Below are positions 21,601 through 33,561 of a stretch of DNA of 64,000 nt, piece by piece (the first letter of the stretch is position 1; every line of letters starts with the position of its first letter). This DNA is from Stagonosporopsis chrysanthemi. Its lineage: Eukaryota; Ascomycota; Dothideomycetes; Pleosporales; Didymellaceae. The notes below the pieces were generated by a model. It saw only the letters and a list, made by a program, of their open reading frames with translations, did no database searches and was not told where the DNA came from. A program made the translations under genes and the position numbers. The DNA is taken from NCBI GenBank assembly GCA_022560025.1, contig JAFISE010000044.1, forward strand, positions 62,001 through 126,000. Direction: 5' to 3'.

Positions 21601-23054
21601 ATGGTGTACATTCGACAGGACAAGCTCCCGAAGCTGAAGGAGTACAAGTATTCTGGTGTGGATCACAGCCTTCTTTCGCAATACGTCCTCAAGCCGTTCT
21701 ATACACATGTTGTAATCAAATGTTTCCCCATGTGGATGGCGTAAGTTATACTCCTCTGAGGTAGATGAAAACTAACGAATCCAGACCAAACCTTGTAAGT
21801 CATCCATCGCGAGCGCTTTTGCTAGAGCTTCCATTTAACCAGTTTCAACACAGATCACGCTTTCTGGTTTCGGATTCGTTGTAGGTAACTTCCTCACCCT
21901 GTTGTGGTATACGCCCACACTAGATCAAGACTGCCCATCTTGGGTCTATCTCAGTTGGGCGATAGGACTGTTCCTCTATCAGACCTTTGACGCTGTCGAT
22001 GGAAGCCAGGCACGAAGAACCCATCAGAGTGGACCGTTAGGCGAGCTTTTTGACCATGGCGTGGACGCGATCAACACAACGCTGGAAGTGCTGCTCTTCT
22101 CTGCGACAATGAACTTAGGGCAGGGCTGGAAGACAGTTCTGACGCTCTTTGCTTGTAAGTATTGCGGCATTTCAGCACTAACGTCTTGTGGTACACGGCC
22201 TGACAGTAACAGCGTCCCTGACGTTCTACGTTCAGACCTGGGATGAGTATCATACTCACACCTTGACCCTTGGGGTCATATCCGGCCCAGTCGAAGGCAT
22301 TTTGACTCTCTGCATCATATACGCCTCGACCGCATTCCTTGGAGGTGGTAGCTTTTGGCAGCGCTCAATGTTTGAGAGCTTGGGTCTGCAGAACCACAAT
22401 TTCATTCCTGATGTTATCTACAACCTCGCCTGGAACGAGTGGTACATGGTCTACGGAGGAGCGGTTCTTGTCTTCAACACAGTCTCAAGGTATGTCCGAA
22501 AGACCCGGAGGCTGCATGTAAAGATCATAACATGATGCAGCGCACAAAACGTTATGAAGGCACGCCGTGCTCGCGGCCAGAAGACGCGGGTCGCTCTACT
22601 CGGTCTTCTTACCTTCGCAGCAGCTTGGGTCCTGATCGCTGCCTATCTATTCCTGCAGCCGGTCATCCTGCGCCATCATTTAGTGCCGTTCATCTTCTAC
22701 GCCGGTCTGATTAACGCCTACTCAGTCGGTCGTATGATCATCTCGCATTTGACCAAGTCTCGATTTCCTCGTGGCAATGTCCTGATTTACCCGTTGATCT
22801 ACGGCGTCGTCGATTCACTTGGTCCTTGGCTGCAGGAACACGTTGGCGTCGGCTGGCCGAGCGCTCTTGGGAGTGATGTCTATCAGGTGGCATTTGTCTT
22901 CATGTGTCTTGGCTTGGCCGTTGGTGTGCACGGAAGCTTCATTGTCGACGTCATTTGGACTATCTGCGATTACCTTGATATCTGGTGCTTGACGATCAAG
23001 TACCCCTACCAGCCAGTCAAGGAGAACACCGAGAAGGTCAAGAAAGGGCAGTGA
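21601..23054 (+). CDS. EPT1: sn-1,2-diacylglycerol ethanolamine-/cholinephosphotransferase
   Basis: Five exons: 21601-21740, 21785-21794, 21854-22154, 22207-22489 and 22541-23054; 415 residues. Exon 2 is only 10 nt, yet it restores both frame and the conserved sequence MWMAPNLITLSGFGFV. The CDP-alcohol phosphotransferase motif is complete: DG, AR, G, D and D in DGSQARRTHQSG and GELFDHGVD. Several hydrophobic membrane spans follow (for example VALLGLLTFAAAWVLIAAYL). The enzyme makes the last step of the Kennedy pathway at the ER, joining CDP-ethanolamine or CDP-choline to diacylglycerol. Choosing between EPT1 and CPT1 specificity is not possible from sequence. Confidence 0.92.
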
Positions 23055-23304
23055 ATGTGGCAAGTGGCAGGGGGCAGAGACAAGGAGGTTTTTTTGGCAG
23101 GGTACAATTGGGATAGACTATTTGATCAAACCATAAATCTAACATAAGCTCAATGCAAGTATGAAATTGTGCGTTTCGGTGTCGATCTACACATCTGTCT
23201 AAGCTCTAAGCGTACAGGGTTCGGGAGCATTTGCCGCCAGATCTTGCTTTCCACTCTACGAGCCGCCAACAACAAACTCTCCACCACCACGTAATTGTGC
23301 AGAC

Positions 23305-25014
23305 ATGGCCGGACCGCGCGCCAACCTCGCTGTAACGAAGGACGGCGAAACTTACAATAAGCTGCAGCGACCGGATAACTATCTCGACGGCTCTTCGAGT
23401 TCGAGCAAGGCAAACGAGCGCAAGCGCGACCTGGCAACGGTTGACAGACCGATAGAGACGACCTCTGGTAACAAGCGTGCGAAAATACATCACACGGAAT
23501 CAATGAACAGCGACTCTCGACGTTCTGGTGATAATCATCCGTACCGTAGCAATGCGCCAATCGCAGAATGTGGCATGCGCTTCACTCTCCCAATCGATGA
23601 GGATGAGGCGCATTCAGACGACTCTCTGGGGGAAGCCCTTGCATATCTTCGTAGCGTACGGTAAGCATCTAGTAAGCCTCTATGTTGCGCAAAGATCTAT
23701 ACCAGTTTACTTGGGGCTAACAACTTCCTGTTCAACAGATCAGAAGCGTCAGCGATCCCTACTTTACTTGTCACATCGACGATCCGCAGCGAAGACACGA
23801 AGGCCACTCTGCAACCCCTCACCAACACCAGCGAGCGTACTTTCTATCATGATGGCGCTTGGATTTCAGTCGACAAACGCAACGAGTCCGTGTACGACGA
23901 GGACAGGGAAGACACTGATGCAGATCCGCAAGTATCATACCACAGTCAGCTGGTCAAACGATTTGAGGCGCTTCGCGGCCTGCTGGGACAAGGAGCTCAA
24001 AAGAGAAGTCAGTCGGAACATGGTTTAAGCCAATCCCCAGCATTGCAGCCACCGTCAAATCGACATGAATGGCTGTACATCATCGATCGGGCGTTTCCAA
24101 CACCGGCTTTGGTATCTCGACTGGACGCAAAAGACGTCAAGCGTGGCCTCGAGTATTGCGCCTATGCCATAGATCGCTTCGATACGATTTCTAGGCAGAA
24201 AAGTTGCTGGATTTGGACCTTGCTGGCCCTATCAGGCGATGTTGGAACGCTAGACTCTCAGAGGATGGGCCATATCAGATATCTTGCAGCCAAAGCTGCT
24301 GACATGAGTACCACTCTACGTGCAATTTCCGGACAGCGAGATGGAGATTCCACTGCTGCAAGCCCGGCGAGTGACGCGCAAGATTGCGGAAGCAAGGTGG
24401 GCAAGCCGGGTTCATGCGATGCTAACAGAGAGCCCCATGATGTGGATACTGGGTACGTACAACCCGAAGCCGACGAAGCTGTAAACTTGACACCTGGAGT
24501 ATCGCCCAGCAAGGCTGTGCCAGGAGCACAGATGGACGAGCAGCCTCACTCGAGCATCTTGACTGAGACTCACGAAAAGACTAACATTGATACGGACGAC
24601 AATGCTCTTGAGGAAGCACGTGCGCGTCTGCTTGCACAGCTCGGCGATAACCTGATACAAGCTGGCATACCGGCGCCCGCACTTAGCACTGACGAGACAC
24701 ATGCATGTCCCAGTACACTATCTGTGCAAGGCCCAGGCGCTTTACAGGATGAGACCAAGATCCGCGCCATACCATCTCGGGCGGAGGCAGAAAGGCAGCG
24801 CCAAGTCATTCGAATGCGAGACTCGGCTACCGCAAGCTCGAGACAATCGGAACGCCTGTGTACTGAGTCACGAACTGTCGCATTTTCTGCTACCGATGAC
24901 ACAGCCTCATGTGCCATCGATTTGAATACCAGAGTCACCATCGACATGATCCTGACTGTGGTCGCCGAGTGCTATGGGCAACGAGATCTATTGGAATTTC
25001 GGAAGCAATGGTAG
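23305..25014 (+). CDS. Putative Gemin2/SIP1-like SMN-complex protein
   Basis: Two exons, 23305-23660 and 23739-25014 (intron 78 nt); 543 residues. The conserved core is HEWLYIIDRAFPTPALVSRL, DVKRGLEYCAYAIDRF and CWIWTLLALSGDVGTLDS, followed by a long variable acidic region, and the C-terminal TIDMILTVVAECYGQRDLLE. This layout resembles fungal Gemin2 (SIP1), which helps load Sm proteins on spliceosomal snRNAs. The N-terminus has a nuclear-localisation-like KRAKIHH stretch. The family call rests on recollection of the helical core and C-terminal motif, so it is tentative. Confidence 0.6.
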
Positions 25015-25244
25015 GTACCCGTAGAGGGTGGTCTTAGGAGAGATCCCGTAAATCAGTCCCACTGTGACTTGAATGGATGAGCGTCCCCGTAATACTGGTA
25101 GCCTACTATTATAATCGTGATTGACGACTGTGCGCACAGGCCAGCATCGTTGTAGCGTTGTGGCGTTGTGAGTAACTTAGGGCTTCTCAACTTTCCTCTG
25201 CCTGACGCGCTTGTCCTTGCCCCGTTGAGTCACTACCTTTGCTC

Positions 25245-26956
25245 ATGCGGCTCTTTGCACCCCACTTCGCCTGCCCCGCGCTTCTTCAAAACATCCCGCG
25301 ACACACAATTGTTCGCAGCAAAATTACTCGCCTTGCTACGCCAGCTCGCCTTTTCCAAGCCCGCCGCACATACAGCAACCAATCTCCGTTCGGCGCTATT
25401 GACGACGACATGGGCAAAGACGATAAATCCAAGAACTTCAATTTGAAGGTCCCCAAGGGCACGCGAGACTGTACGCTACCAACTGCGCTCTGGATTTGCG
25501 TCTCCGCACTTAGCTAACGTGTGCTGACACTGCCAGGGACTGGCGAGGATGCCGCTCTCCGTGATCGACTGTTTGAGACCGTGACTACTGTCTTCAAGCG
25601 CCACGGCGCAACCACCCTCGACACGCCCGTCTTCGAATTGAAAGAGATTCTGAGTGGCAAATATGGGGAGGATTCGAAGCTCATCTACGACCTGCAAGAT
25701 CAAGGAGGAGAGTTATGTTCTCTGCGCTATGATCTGACGGTCCCGCTTGCGCGATGGCTTGCTATGAACCCCAGTGTTCAAAGCTTCAAGCGCTACCAGA
25801 TTGCGAAAGTCTACCGCCGCGATCAGCCAGCCATGACGAAGGGCCGCATGAGGGAATTCTACCAGTGTGACTTCGATATCGCTGGTGCATACGACGCTAT
25901 GATCCCCGACGCAGAAGTCCTCAAGATCGTGAACGACGTTTTCAAGGCCCTCGGCTGGGAATCATATACTATCAAGATGAACCACCGCAAGATCCTTGAC
26001 GGCATGTTCAAAGCTGCTGGTGTGAAAGAGGACCTGATACGACCAATCAGTTCTGCTGTGGACAAATTGGATAAGGTACGAATGCTCTTGTAGTCGCTCC
26101 GCGAAGCAACTCCCCTGCTAATTGTTCTCAGCTACCTTGGGCAGAGGTCAAGCAAGAGATGGAGACAAAGGGCCTTCCGGCAGATATTGCAGACAAGATC
26201 GGAGAATGGGTGCAACGCAAAGGTGGAGACGATATTATCGAATTCCTGAAGGCAGACCCTATACTCTCGCAAAACGAGGACGTCAAGAAAGGCATTCAGG
26301 ATATGGAGCTCTTATTCGCCTACCTGGACGCATTCGATGCACGGAGCCATGTATCCTTCGACCTGTCTCTTGCAAGAGGCCTGGATTACTACACCGGTCT
26401 GATCTACGAGGTTGTCACGGAGGGTTCTGCTCCTCAAGGGAACGGCAAGAAACAGGAAATCGGTGTCGGAAGTGTTGCAGCCGGAGGTCGCTATGACAAC
26501 CTCGTTGGCATGTTCAGTGGCAAGCCTATTCCGTGTGTGGGTATCTCCTTCGGAATCGACCGCATCATCAGCATCATCAAGGCTCGAGGCGAAGCGACGC
26601 AGCGTGCCAAGGACGTAGATGTTTTCGTGATGGCATTTGGTGGGAAGGGCTTCACTGGCATGTTGACAGAGCGCATGCAGGTTGCCCAAGAGCTGTGGGC
26701 TTCGGACATTAAGACTGAGTTTTCGTATAAGCTCAAGCCAAAGCTGCCGCAGCAGTTCAAACAGGCGGAATCTGCTGGAGTGCCCCTTGCGGTGATTCTG
26801 GGCGAGGAAGAACTGAAAGCAGGCAAGGTCAAGATCAAGGTCATGGGTATCACCGATGAGAACAACCCGGAGAAGGATGGCATCCTTGTTGACAGGAAGG
26901 ACATGACCACCGAAATCCGCAAGCGATTGCCCAGCGCCAACGGCGTTGAAGCGTGA
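25245..26956 (+). CDS. HTS1: Histidyl-tRNA synthetase, mitochondrial and cytosolic forms
   Basis: Three exons: 25245-25470, 25537-26075 and 26132-26956; 529 residues from the first ATG. Class II motifs are visible: GELCSLRYDLTVPLARWL, FKRYQIAKVYRRDQP (motif 2), the histidine-specific LARGLDYYTGLIYEV and AAGGRYDNLVG, and FGIDRI (motif 3). The C-terminal anticodon-binding domain begins near DVDVFVMAFGG. The first 55 residues form a basic presequence; a second in-frame ATG at 25410 (MGKDDKSKN) gives the cytosolic N-terminus. Two products from alternative starts are known for yeast HTS1 and are the natural reading here. Confidence 0.94.
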
Positions 26957-27408
26957 TTTTGGTGGCAGGTCAAGAAGAAAAGCATGAGATACCCATAGAC
27001 ATTGATGCCATTGGCACATTCATTTCAAAACCCAACCTTGCATCTCACCTGACTGCGACTATGCAAGCACAGAATTCATATTGGAAACGGTGGCTGCACC
27101 TATATTGAAGGCCCGCATTTGGCCCGACGCGCAGCACATTTTAGCAACGTACCATTCTTGTAACGACTCACTTTGTGCTGCGTACCAAATGACACCAAAT
27201 GACTTGTGCGTGGAAGCTGGAAGATGGAAGCTGGAAGCTGAACATCCGATTTCACTCACTATCAAAAAGGCGAGATGCTTCTAGGTCTTCGATCCCTGCT
27301 ACATGACTTATGTACAGCTGAGTTCTAAATGGAAAGGGGTCCAGGCATTGGTGTCTGCTCTTCTCAAGCAATTTTCGGGAGTTCACGCATCGGCTGGTAA
27401 ATGACAGC
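26957..27408. other. Intergenic, convergent 3' ends of HTS1 and the small mitochondrial gene
   Basis: 452 bp. Around 27205-27240 there is a short imperfect GGAAGCTGGAAGATGGAAGC repeat. No gene seen. Confidence 0.45.
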
Positions 27409-28043
27409 TTAGTAGCCGTCCTTGCCCCACTTGTTGTATGTGTCGTGCAGCTCCTGTTGACGAATGATCAGCCAGTGCTGGTACAGATGTAGTCGTTAGC
27501 ACGACAGAGGTCTGGCCTACCTTGGGCAAAGTCACGTTGGGAATCACGACGACGTTCAGGGCCGAAGGAGCGTCCTTCTTCACGCTGGTGTCGCCGCCGG
27601 GGTGGTACTGGTATGGGCTGGAGCCTCCAGACTTCCAGGGCTCGCTGTGCTCGGCCTTGGAAACAGTGCGCTCGGAGGACGCGCTGGTGGGCGAGCGGGC
27701 TGCACAAGGTCAGCAAGGTCCTTTCCCGTCGAACGTCGTTTGACTAGCTGGGGAGCTTACAGAAGTGCCAGCCTGCGAGTCCGAAGACACCGCTCATGAT
27801 GGCCAGGAGCACCTGCACGACTCAATTAGCCTCCACTTCTATCTCGTGCCACAGGAAAGGCTCGCCGCGTACATAGAGCTCGGGGTCCTTCTTCGCGCCG
27901 GTCTTGAGGGCGTCCTTGCCGGCCTGCCTCTCGGCGTGTCCAGAGTCAGAGGCGGCGGCATTGCTGGCCCAGCGGCGGGCAGGGGCGGCAGCGCGAAGGC
28001 GGGGGGCAGCGCGGAAGGCTGAGCGGGCGGCGATGGAGGACAT
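27409..28043 (-). CDS. Small mitochondrial inner-membrane protein, possibly a respiratory-complex subunit
   Basis: Four exons: 28043-27873, 27812-27761, 27699-27521 and 27453-27409; 148 residues, all phases consistent. The N-terminus is a presequence (FRAAPRLRAAAPARRWASNA). Then KKDPELYVLLAIMSGVFGLA gives one membrane span, followed by GWHFSRSPTS, PWKSG, YQYHPGGD and the C-terminal NVVVIPNVTLPKELHDTYNK and WGKDGY. The length, single span and C-terminal motif resemble fungal accessory subunits of complex I (NUXM type), but I am not certain. The last intron has a second possible acceptor at 27478 that would insert eight residues. Confidence 0.6.
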
Positions 28044-28406
28044 GGCGGCGTCGGTGTGGGTGGGCGTCGACGGGGTTGCTGAGAGGGTTCGTGGTGACTG
28101 GCGGGACTGACGACAAAGCTGGGCACAGTGGTTCGAGCCAAGCTGCGTGCAGCCCGAAGCGGCATAGCGCCGCCCGGCAGCCCTGGAGCACGTCGACAGC
28201 CCAGCATTAATCACCGGCCCCTTTGCGCTCATAACTCACAACCTTTTTCAGCGCCCGCTGCTGCCAACGCGCGCCCCAGAGCCGCTCGCCCTGCACGCCT
28301 TCCCTTCCTGTCGCTCCTTCCCACCTTCCTTTCGCCATTCCGCGCCTTCCTCCGTCGATGTCATGACCCTTTCAGCCACGACCCTGACCACCACCACGCT
28401 TCGCCC
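28044..28406. promoter_or_regulatory. Bidirectional promoter, small mitochondrial gene / ERF2
   Basis: 363 bp, GC-rich near the left end with CT-rich stretches at 28300-28345 typical of fungal leaders. The plus-strand frame of ERF2 is open upstream of 28407 but no conserved residues are seen there. Confidence 0.4.
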
Positions 28407-30334
28407 ATGACGACCATCGAGCAGAAGCGCAGCTCGACGGGCAGCCGCGTGCTGGGTATGACCGGCCCTGTTGGCGAGCCGTCGCTGCCGCCTTCGCGCC
28501 CATCCTCCGTTGCGACCGCGAATTCGGGCAGCCAGGGACGATGGTCGCAACCCGCAGCGCCGCGAAGGGGAGGCGGCGTGAGCGTTGCAGGCAGCCTGGG
28601 CCAAAGCCGCCCAACGACGGCCGCGAGCAGAACCCACGTCCCGTTGGCCGCCCACGGCTTCTTCCGCCCCATGAGCTCGCAACGCCTTCAGCAGCAGCGC
28701 AACCAGCGGCCAACTTCTCTGCTGGGCCGCAACGTGCGCGACTCGACTACCAGCTCGTACCGCCAGAGCGTCGGCTCCACACGGACAATGCGCGGCCAAC
28801 CTACGCTAGGCCTTCATCACGAGCTGGACCAGCCTCCACCGTCCCGCGGAACTGACATCACCGACCGAGACATGCCCGACCGCACAACGGCAAATTCAAC
28901 GCCCACAGGTGCCGAGACTGTACGCAGCCGAGACGAGAGTATCACGCCTCTGCAACGTCCTCGACCCCAGCATCTGGAGCTTTCCACCACGCATAACAAC
29001 GATGCCGGCCACGTCTCAACGCCAGCCAAGTCGCCTCGGTCCTTCCGCTCCAGCTTCATGCTTCCTAGTCGCGATGGTCGCTCTGCCCAGATGCGCGTTC
29101 ATCAGGGGCACGAGAAACTCACCTCCGCGGAGTCGTCCCCTAGATTGGCTCGGACAGAAATGACCAAGCAGGTCGTCAAAAGAGAGCTTGGCAAAAACTA
29201 CGAGTACTTCTCCGGCAACACCGCTTTCTGCTGGGGTGGACGGCTGCAGAACACGCGCGACAGGCCCGTGAACATTGCAACTGCCATTATGATCATACTG
29301 CCAGCCGCACTCTTCTTCGCTTTTTCGTATGTCTACATCTTCGATAACTTTGTTTCGAACCAGCTAATTGACTTGCAGTGCCCCATGGCTATGGCTTAAT
29401 GTTTCTCCATCGATACCCATCCTCTTTGCTTATCTGTTTTTAATATCTGTCTCTTCGTTCATCCATGCATCAACTTCTGACCCCGGCGTAAGTACTGTAT
29501 TGCACGTTTTCGGGCCAACGCTGACCTTGCAAGATCCTGCCCCGTAATCTGCATCCCTTTGCACCCACTAATCCTAATGAGGACCCTCTCAATCTTGGTC
29601 CACCAACGACTGAGTGGACGATGGTCATCTCGGCGACTGGCACAAACGCAGCAATGGAAGTGCCTACCAAGTATTGCAAGAGCTGCAACATCTGGCGACC
29701 TCCTCGTGCGCACCACTGCCGCATTTGTGACAACTGTGTCGAGACTCAAGACCATCACTGCGTCTGGCTCAATAATTGTGTGGGCCGACGTAACTATCGC
29801 TACTTTTTCGTTTTTGTCTGCGCTACAACTTTGCTCGGACTGTTCCTGTTAGGAGCAAGTCTCGCGCACATTCTGATATGGCGTGCAAGGAATACTGCTT
29901 CTTTCGGCCAAGCGATTGACCGTTGGCGAGTGCCATTCGCAATGTGTATATATGGATTGTTGGGTTGGGCATATCCTCTCAGTCTCGGCATATACCATCT
30001 GTTCCTGGTCGGCAGGGGCGAGACCACCCGTGAATATTTGAACTCGCACAAATTCTTGAAGAAGGATCGGCACAGACCCTTCACACAAGGCTCGCTTTTG
30101 AAGAACTGGATGGCCGTCTTGCAACGTCCGCGCCCTCCGACATATCTGCACTTCAAGAAGGAGTACGAAGAAGGAGATCAAAGGTTCAACCCTCGCAAAG
30201 GCAAACGCACAGCACCTTTAGCAGATGAGCAGCAGGGTGGAGGGTTGGAAATGCAAGATGTCAGTAACAGTGGCTTCCAAGGGCCAGCTGGTAGAGCGCT
30301 TCGAAGCTCACCAGACACGAATACAGCGCATTGA
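28407..30334 (+). CDS. ERF2: DHHC palmitoyltransferase (ERF2-like)
   Basis: Three exons: 28407-29326, 29379-29487 and 29534-30334; 609 residues. The long Ser/Pro/Arg-rich N-terminus (about 250 residues) is disordered. Four membrane spans frame the cysteine-rich DHHC domain: KYCKSCNIWRPPRAHHCRIC, DNCVETQDHHCVWLNNCVG and RRNYRYF. The TTxE motif follows the last span (ETTREYLNSH). The FSGNTAFCWGGRLQNTRDRP segment before span 1 is typical of Erf2, which palmitoylates Ras at the ER/Golgi with the partner Erf4 (Shr5). Membrane spans 1 and 2 are separated by introns. Confidence 0.9.
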
Positions 30335-30908
30335 GCGATGTGCTTGCTCTTACATACATAGTTAATGAACAATCTGATGTCCAAAATGAGCTTTCCGTTG
30401 TTGCCTGTGTCGCATGCGGGCTTCGACACGTCCACAGTGCTGTACTATGCGACGCAGTGAATGAACACAGATCCTGCAAGTACGCAAGTGAGAGCTTTGC
30501 ATTAACCGAAAGTGTTCCATGCAGTGCAGCCACTCTCTGAGCTTGTCTAGATGATGGGACGGAATGCGAGGGTGGTGACACTGGCAGATCTGGGTAGCCT
30601 AATTGGCTGGCTGACTGGACTGACTAGCTTCATATGTTTACCTAGATAGACTGGTTCACGCCTCCTCCGACCAACCCTCAACTCGCAACCAACCTTGCTT
30701 TCAGTCGCCATGTTGGTCGCGTCTGCACGTACCTCTGTGCAGGCCTGATTGACCCGTCTGCATCGTCTTCGGAATACATGCGCGCCTGAGACGCGTGTAC
30801 TTCGGCACTGTCGCTCGAGCAGCGCCCGTGAGACCAGACCTCCTTTGCGCGTCACTGACCTGCCCTACAACCAAGTGCCTACTACGCGACCTGTGAGGCG
30901 ACTCTTCG
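30335..30908. other. Intergenic upstream of ASH1
   Basis: 574 bp, holding the ERF2 3' end and the promoter/leader of the SET gene. Around 30595-30660 there is a run of GGCTGGCTGACTGGACTGAC-type short repeats. No gene seen. Confidence 0.4.
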
Positions 30909-33561
30909 ATGACCATGGCTGCGCGAGACGGCTCGCCTATGTCCACATCGTCCATGCAGTCCAACAACGCGGTCCAACAAACCGGCGCCCGCGCCACGTC
31001 CAGCGCGTCGCCGCCCATCTCCACACCGCCCACCAGTCTCGACGACGGCGCCAGCGTAATGTCGGAAATAGCGAAGCTGGAGCAAACAACTGAATTGTAT
31101 GAGGATGCCTCGGTCAGCCCGACAGCTGGTGCGCATATTAGCACGCCACTTGTCCGGCCCGACACGCCAAAAATCGAGGGTCGTCGACCGTCTCGAAGTT
31201 CGCGCAAGTCGGTTGTCACGTACAACGTCCAGATCCTTGCCGGGACTGCGATACACACACCTACAAAGTACCTCGAGAAACATCATACAAACGTCTTGCA
31301 CGGCTCGTTGGAAGAACTGGTACCCAAGGGCAACGACACACCGGCAAAGAAAAGGACTCCGAAGACGAGAGTCAGTGGGACCAGTGGCGTTGATTCTGCT
31401 GAGGAACAGCTCGCTTTTGAATCTGCTCAAGCGCTGCGTCGCCGCACCTCCTCACGGGGCACAGATCTCCGCAAAGAAGCGCTTCGCAACATCACTGGCT
31501 TTGGTGAGGCTGTGGCAACCTCGCTTGCAGGAGGCAAGTTCATCGTCCACAAGACTCTCCGAAGGAGTGCTTCAGATCCCCACTTGAAATCTGCTACGTA
31601 CTCTGCTAGCCCATCATCTTCACGGCGCCCACGCACCGCGACAACCACCCCCGAAGACGACGATACAGATGCTACCTCCGAGCAAAAGCAATATTTGAAA
31701 CCCAAAACCAAGGCCTGGCTGAAGCAGGGCCTTTACATTGGTCAACATCGGGACTTTGATGCTCGCTTATCAGAGACACAGAATCGCGCAAAGAAGAGGT
31801 CCAGGCGCCAAAAGGAAAGCGATGTGCTGCCTCTCCCCATGTTCGCTGGCGGTCGTATGTTAGACGAAGATCCCCACCACGTTTATCGACACTTCAAGCT
31901 TCCATTCGACACTTACAATCCTTTGCCTAGAAAGGTGAAAGTGGACGGTTGGGTGAAGCTCTCCAAAAGTACGATGCCCATGCCTTTCGTTGTAGCTCTC
32001 AGCTAACCAAGACGCAGACCGCTTCATCGGTGACGCATCTGCTTTATGGAAGCGTGACAAGCAAGATTCTTCTCAATGCTATTGTGATCCTGAGGATGGC
32101 TGTGGAGACGCCTGTCATAATCGCATCATGGCATACGAATGCGACAGCACAAACTGCAGACTTACTCCAGAAGAATGCGGGAACCGCCCATTTGCAGAGC
32201 TCAAGCGACGAGGCAAAGGCAATGGCTATGACTACGGCGTGGAAGTCATGGAGACCGATGGCCGTGGATACGGGGTCCGCGCAATGAGGACTTTCCAACC
32301 CCATCAGATCATCGTTGAGTACGCAGGCGAGATCATTACACAATCAGAGTGTGAGCGACGCATGAAGCAGGTCTACAAGAAAGACAAAGTAAGACAATCA
32401 TCGGCACTTGCAATCTTAGCTAACGTAGATCAGTGTTATTACCTCATGAGTTTCGACAACAAAATGATCATTGATGCTACTCGAGGTACTATCGCACGAT
32501 TTGTAAACCATTCCTGCGAGCCAAACTGTGAGATGATCAAGTGGACCGTTGGTGGGGAGCCGAGGATGGCCCTTTTCGCCGGTTCACGCGGAGTTATGAC
32601 TGGAGAAGAACTGACTTATGATTACAATTTTGAGTAAGTTGAAAGTACAATGTCTTCAGTAGTTGCCCTTCTAATTGTCTGCAGTCCGTTCTCCCAAAAA
32701 AATATCCAGGAATGTCGTTGTGGCACCGAGTCTTGTCGAGGTGTTCTTGGTCCGAAGCCAAAGAAGCCGGTGGAGGAGAGATCCATCGCATCTGCTCTCA
32801 TTGCCGGAACCAAGCGCAAGCTACAGCACTTTCTCGGCTCGGCTCGCGCTAGATCAGAGAGTGCCACCGAATCACCCAAGAAGCGTAGAATGTTGACCGG
32901 GAACATGAAGGCCAGAACACATGAGACTACCATGAAAGCCGTTCGCGAACAGGCCGAGATCGACGCAGCCGAACACTCTCGGCAGATTGCCTCCCGAGAG
33001 GACCGTGCAATGAAGCGGAGGGCTGCTTCGAGCATCTCCAAGAGGTTGCGGCCAACCGTTATGAAACGCACAGTCAACGGTTCGCTCAGATCGACTCGGA
33101 CCACTACGGTCAGTTTGCAGCGCAAGGTAGCAAGACCAGGTGCACTGAAGACTGTCAACAAGCCTGCTCGTCTGAACGCCGCCTCGCGACGTACCAGTTC
33201 AGCCAATGGCCGGAAAGGCTTGCTACCTTCAAAGAGACCCAGAACCCCTATTTCAGATTCAGATGTTGAAGATGACCAAACGGATGAGGACGCGTCTCCC
33301 AACATAACGCCAGCTTCTTTGCGAAGTGCATCAAAGGACGGCAGAAAGCGTATTTTTCACTTTGATCCAGAGTCACAGGCTTCACCGCCTCGATCCAAAG
33401 CGAGACGTGGCGGAGCAGCGTATCCTAATACCCTGAGCAAATCCGGGTCTATACGACGAAAAATGGCTCCGACTTCACGAGACTTGCATGATACTGGCGC
33501 GGGTGTGAAGAAATCATATCATCCTGCACAAAATAGGCCAAGGACTGTGAGAGGCAGGTAA
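30909..33561 (+). CDS. ASH1: Histone H3K36 methyltransferase, ASH1-type SET protein
   Basis: Four exons: 30909-31968, 32018-32388, 32434-32633 and 32685-33561; 835 residues. After a disordered N-terminal half come the AWS domain (CYCDPEDGCGDACHNRIM, then YECDSTNC, about residues 372-400), the SET domain (GRGYGVRAMRTFQPHQIIVE, RFVNHSCEPNC, ELTYDYNF) and the post-SET Cys cluster (CRCGTESCRG). The wording of the AWS and SET parts fits fungal ASH1 rather than SET2: there is no WW or SRI domain. ASH1 places H3K36 methylation at poorly transcribed chromatin in Neurospora and Fusarium. The basic C-terminal tail is low complexity. The stop codon sits inside a consensus donor (AG/GTAAGC); see findings. 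Confidence 0.88.
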
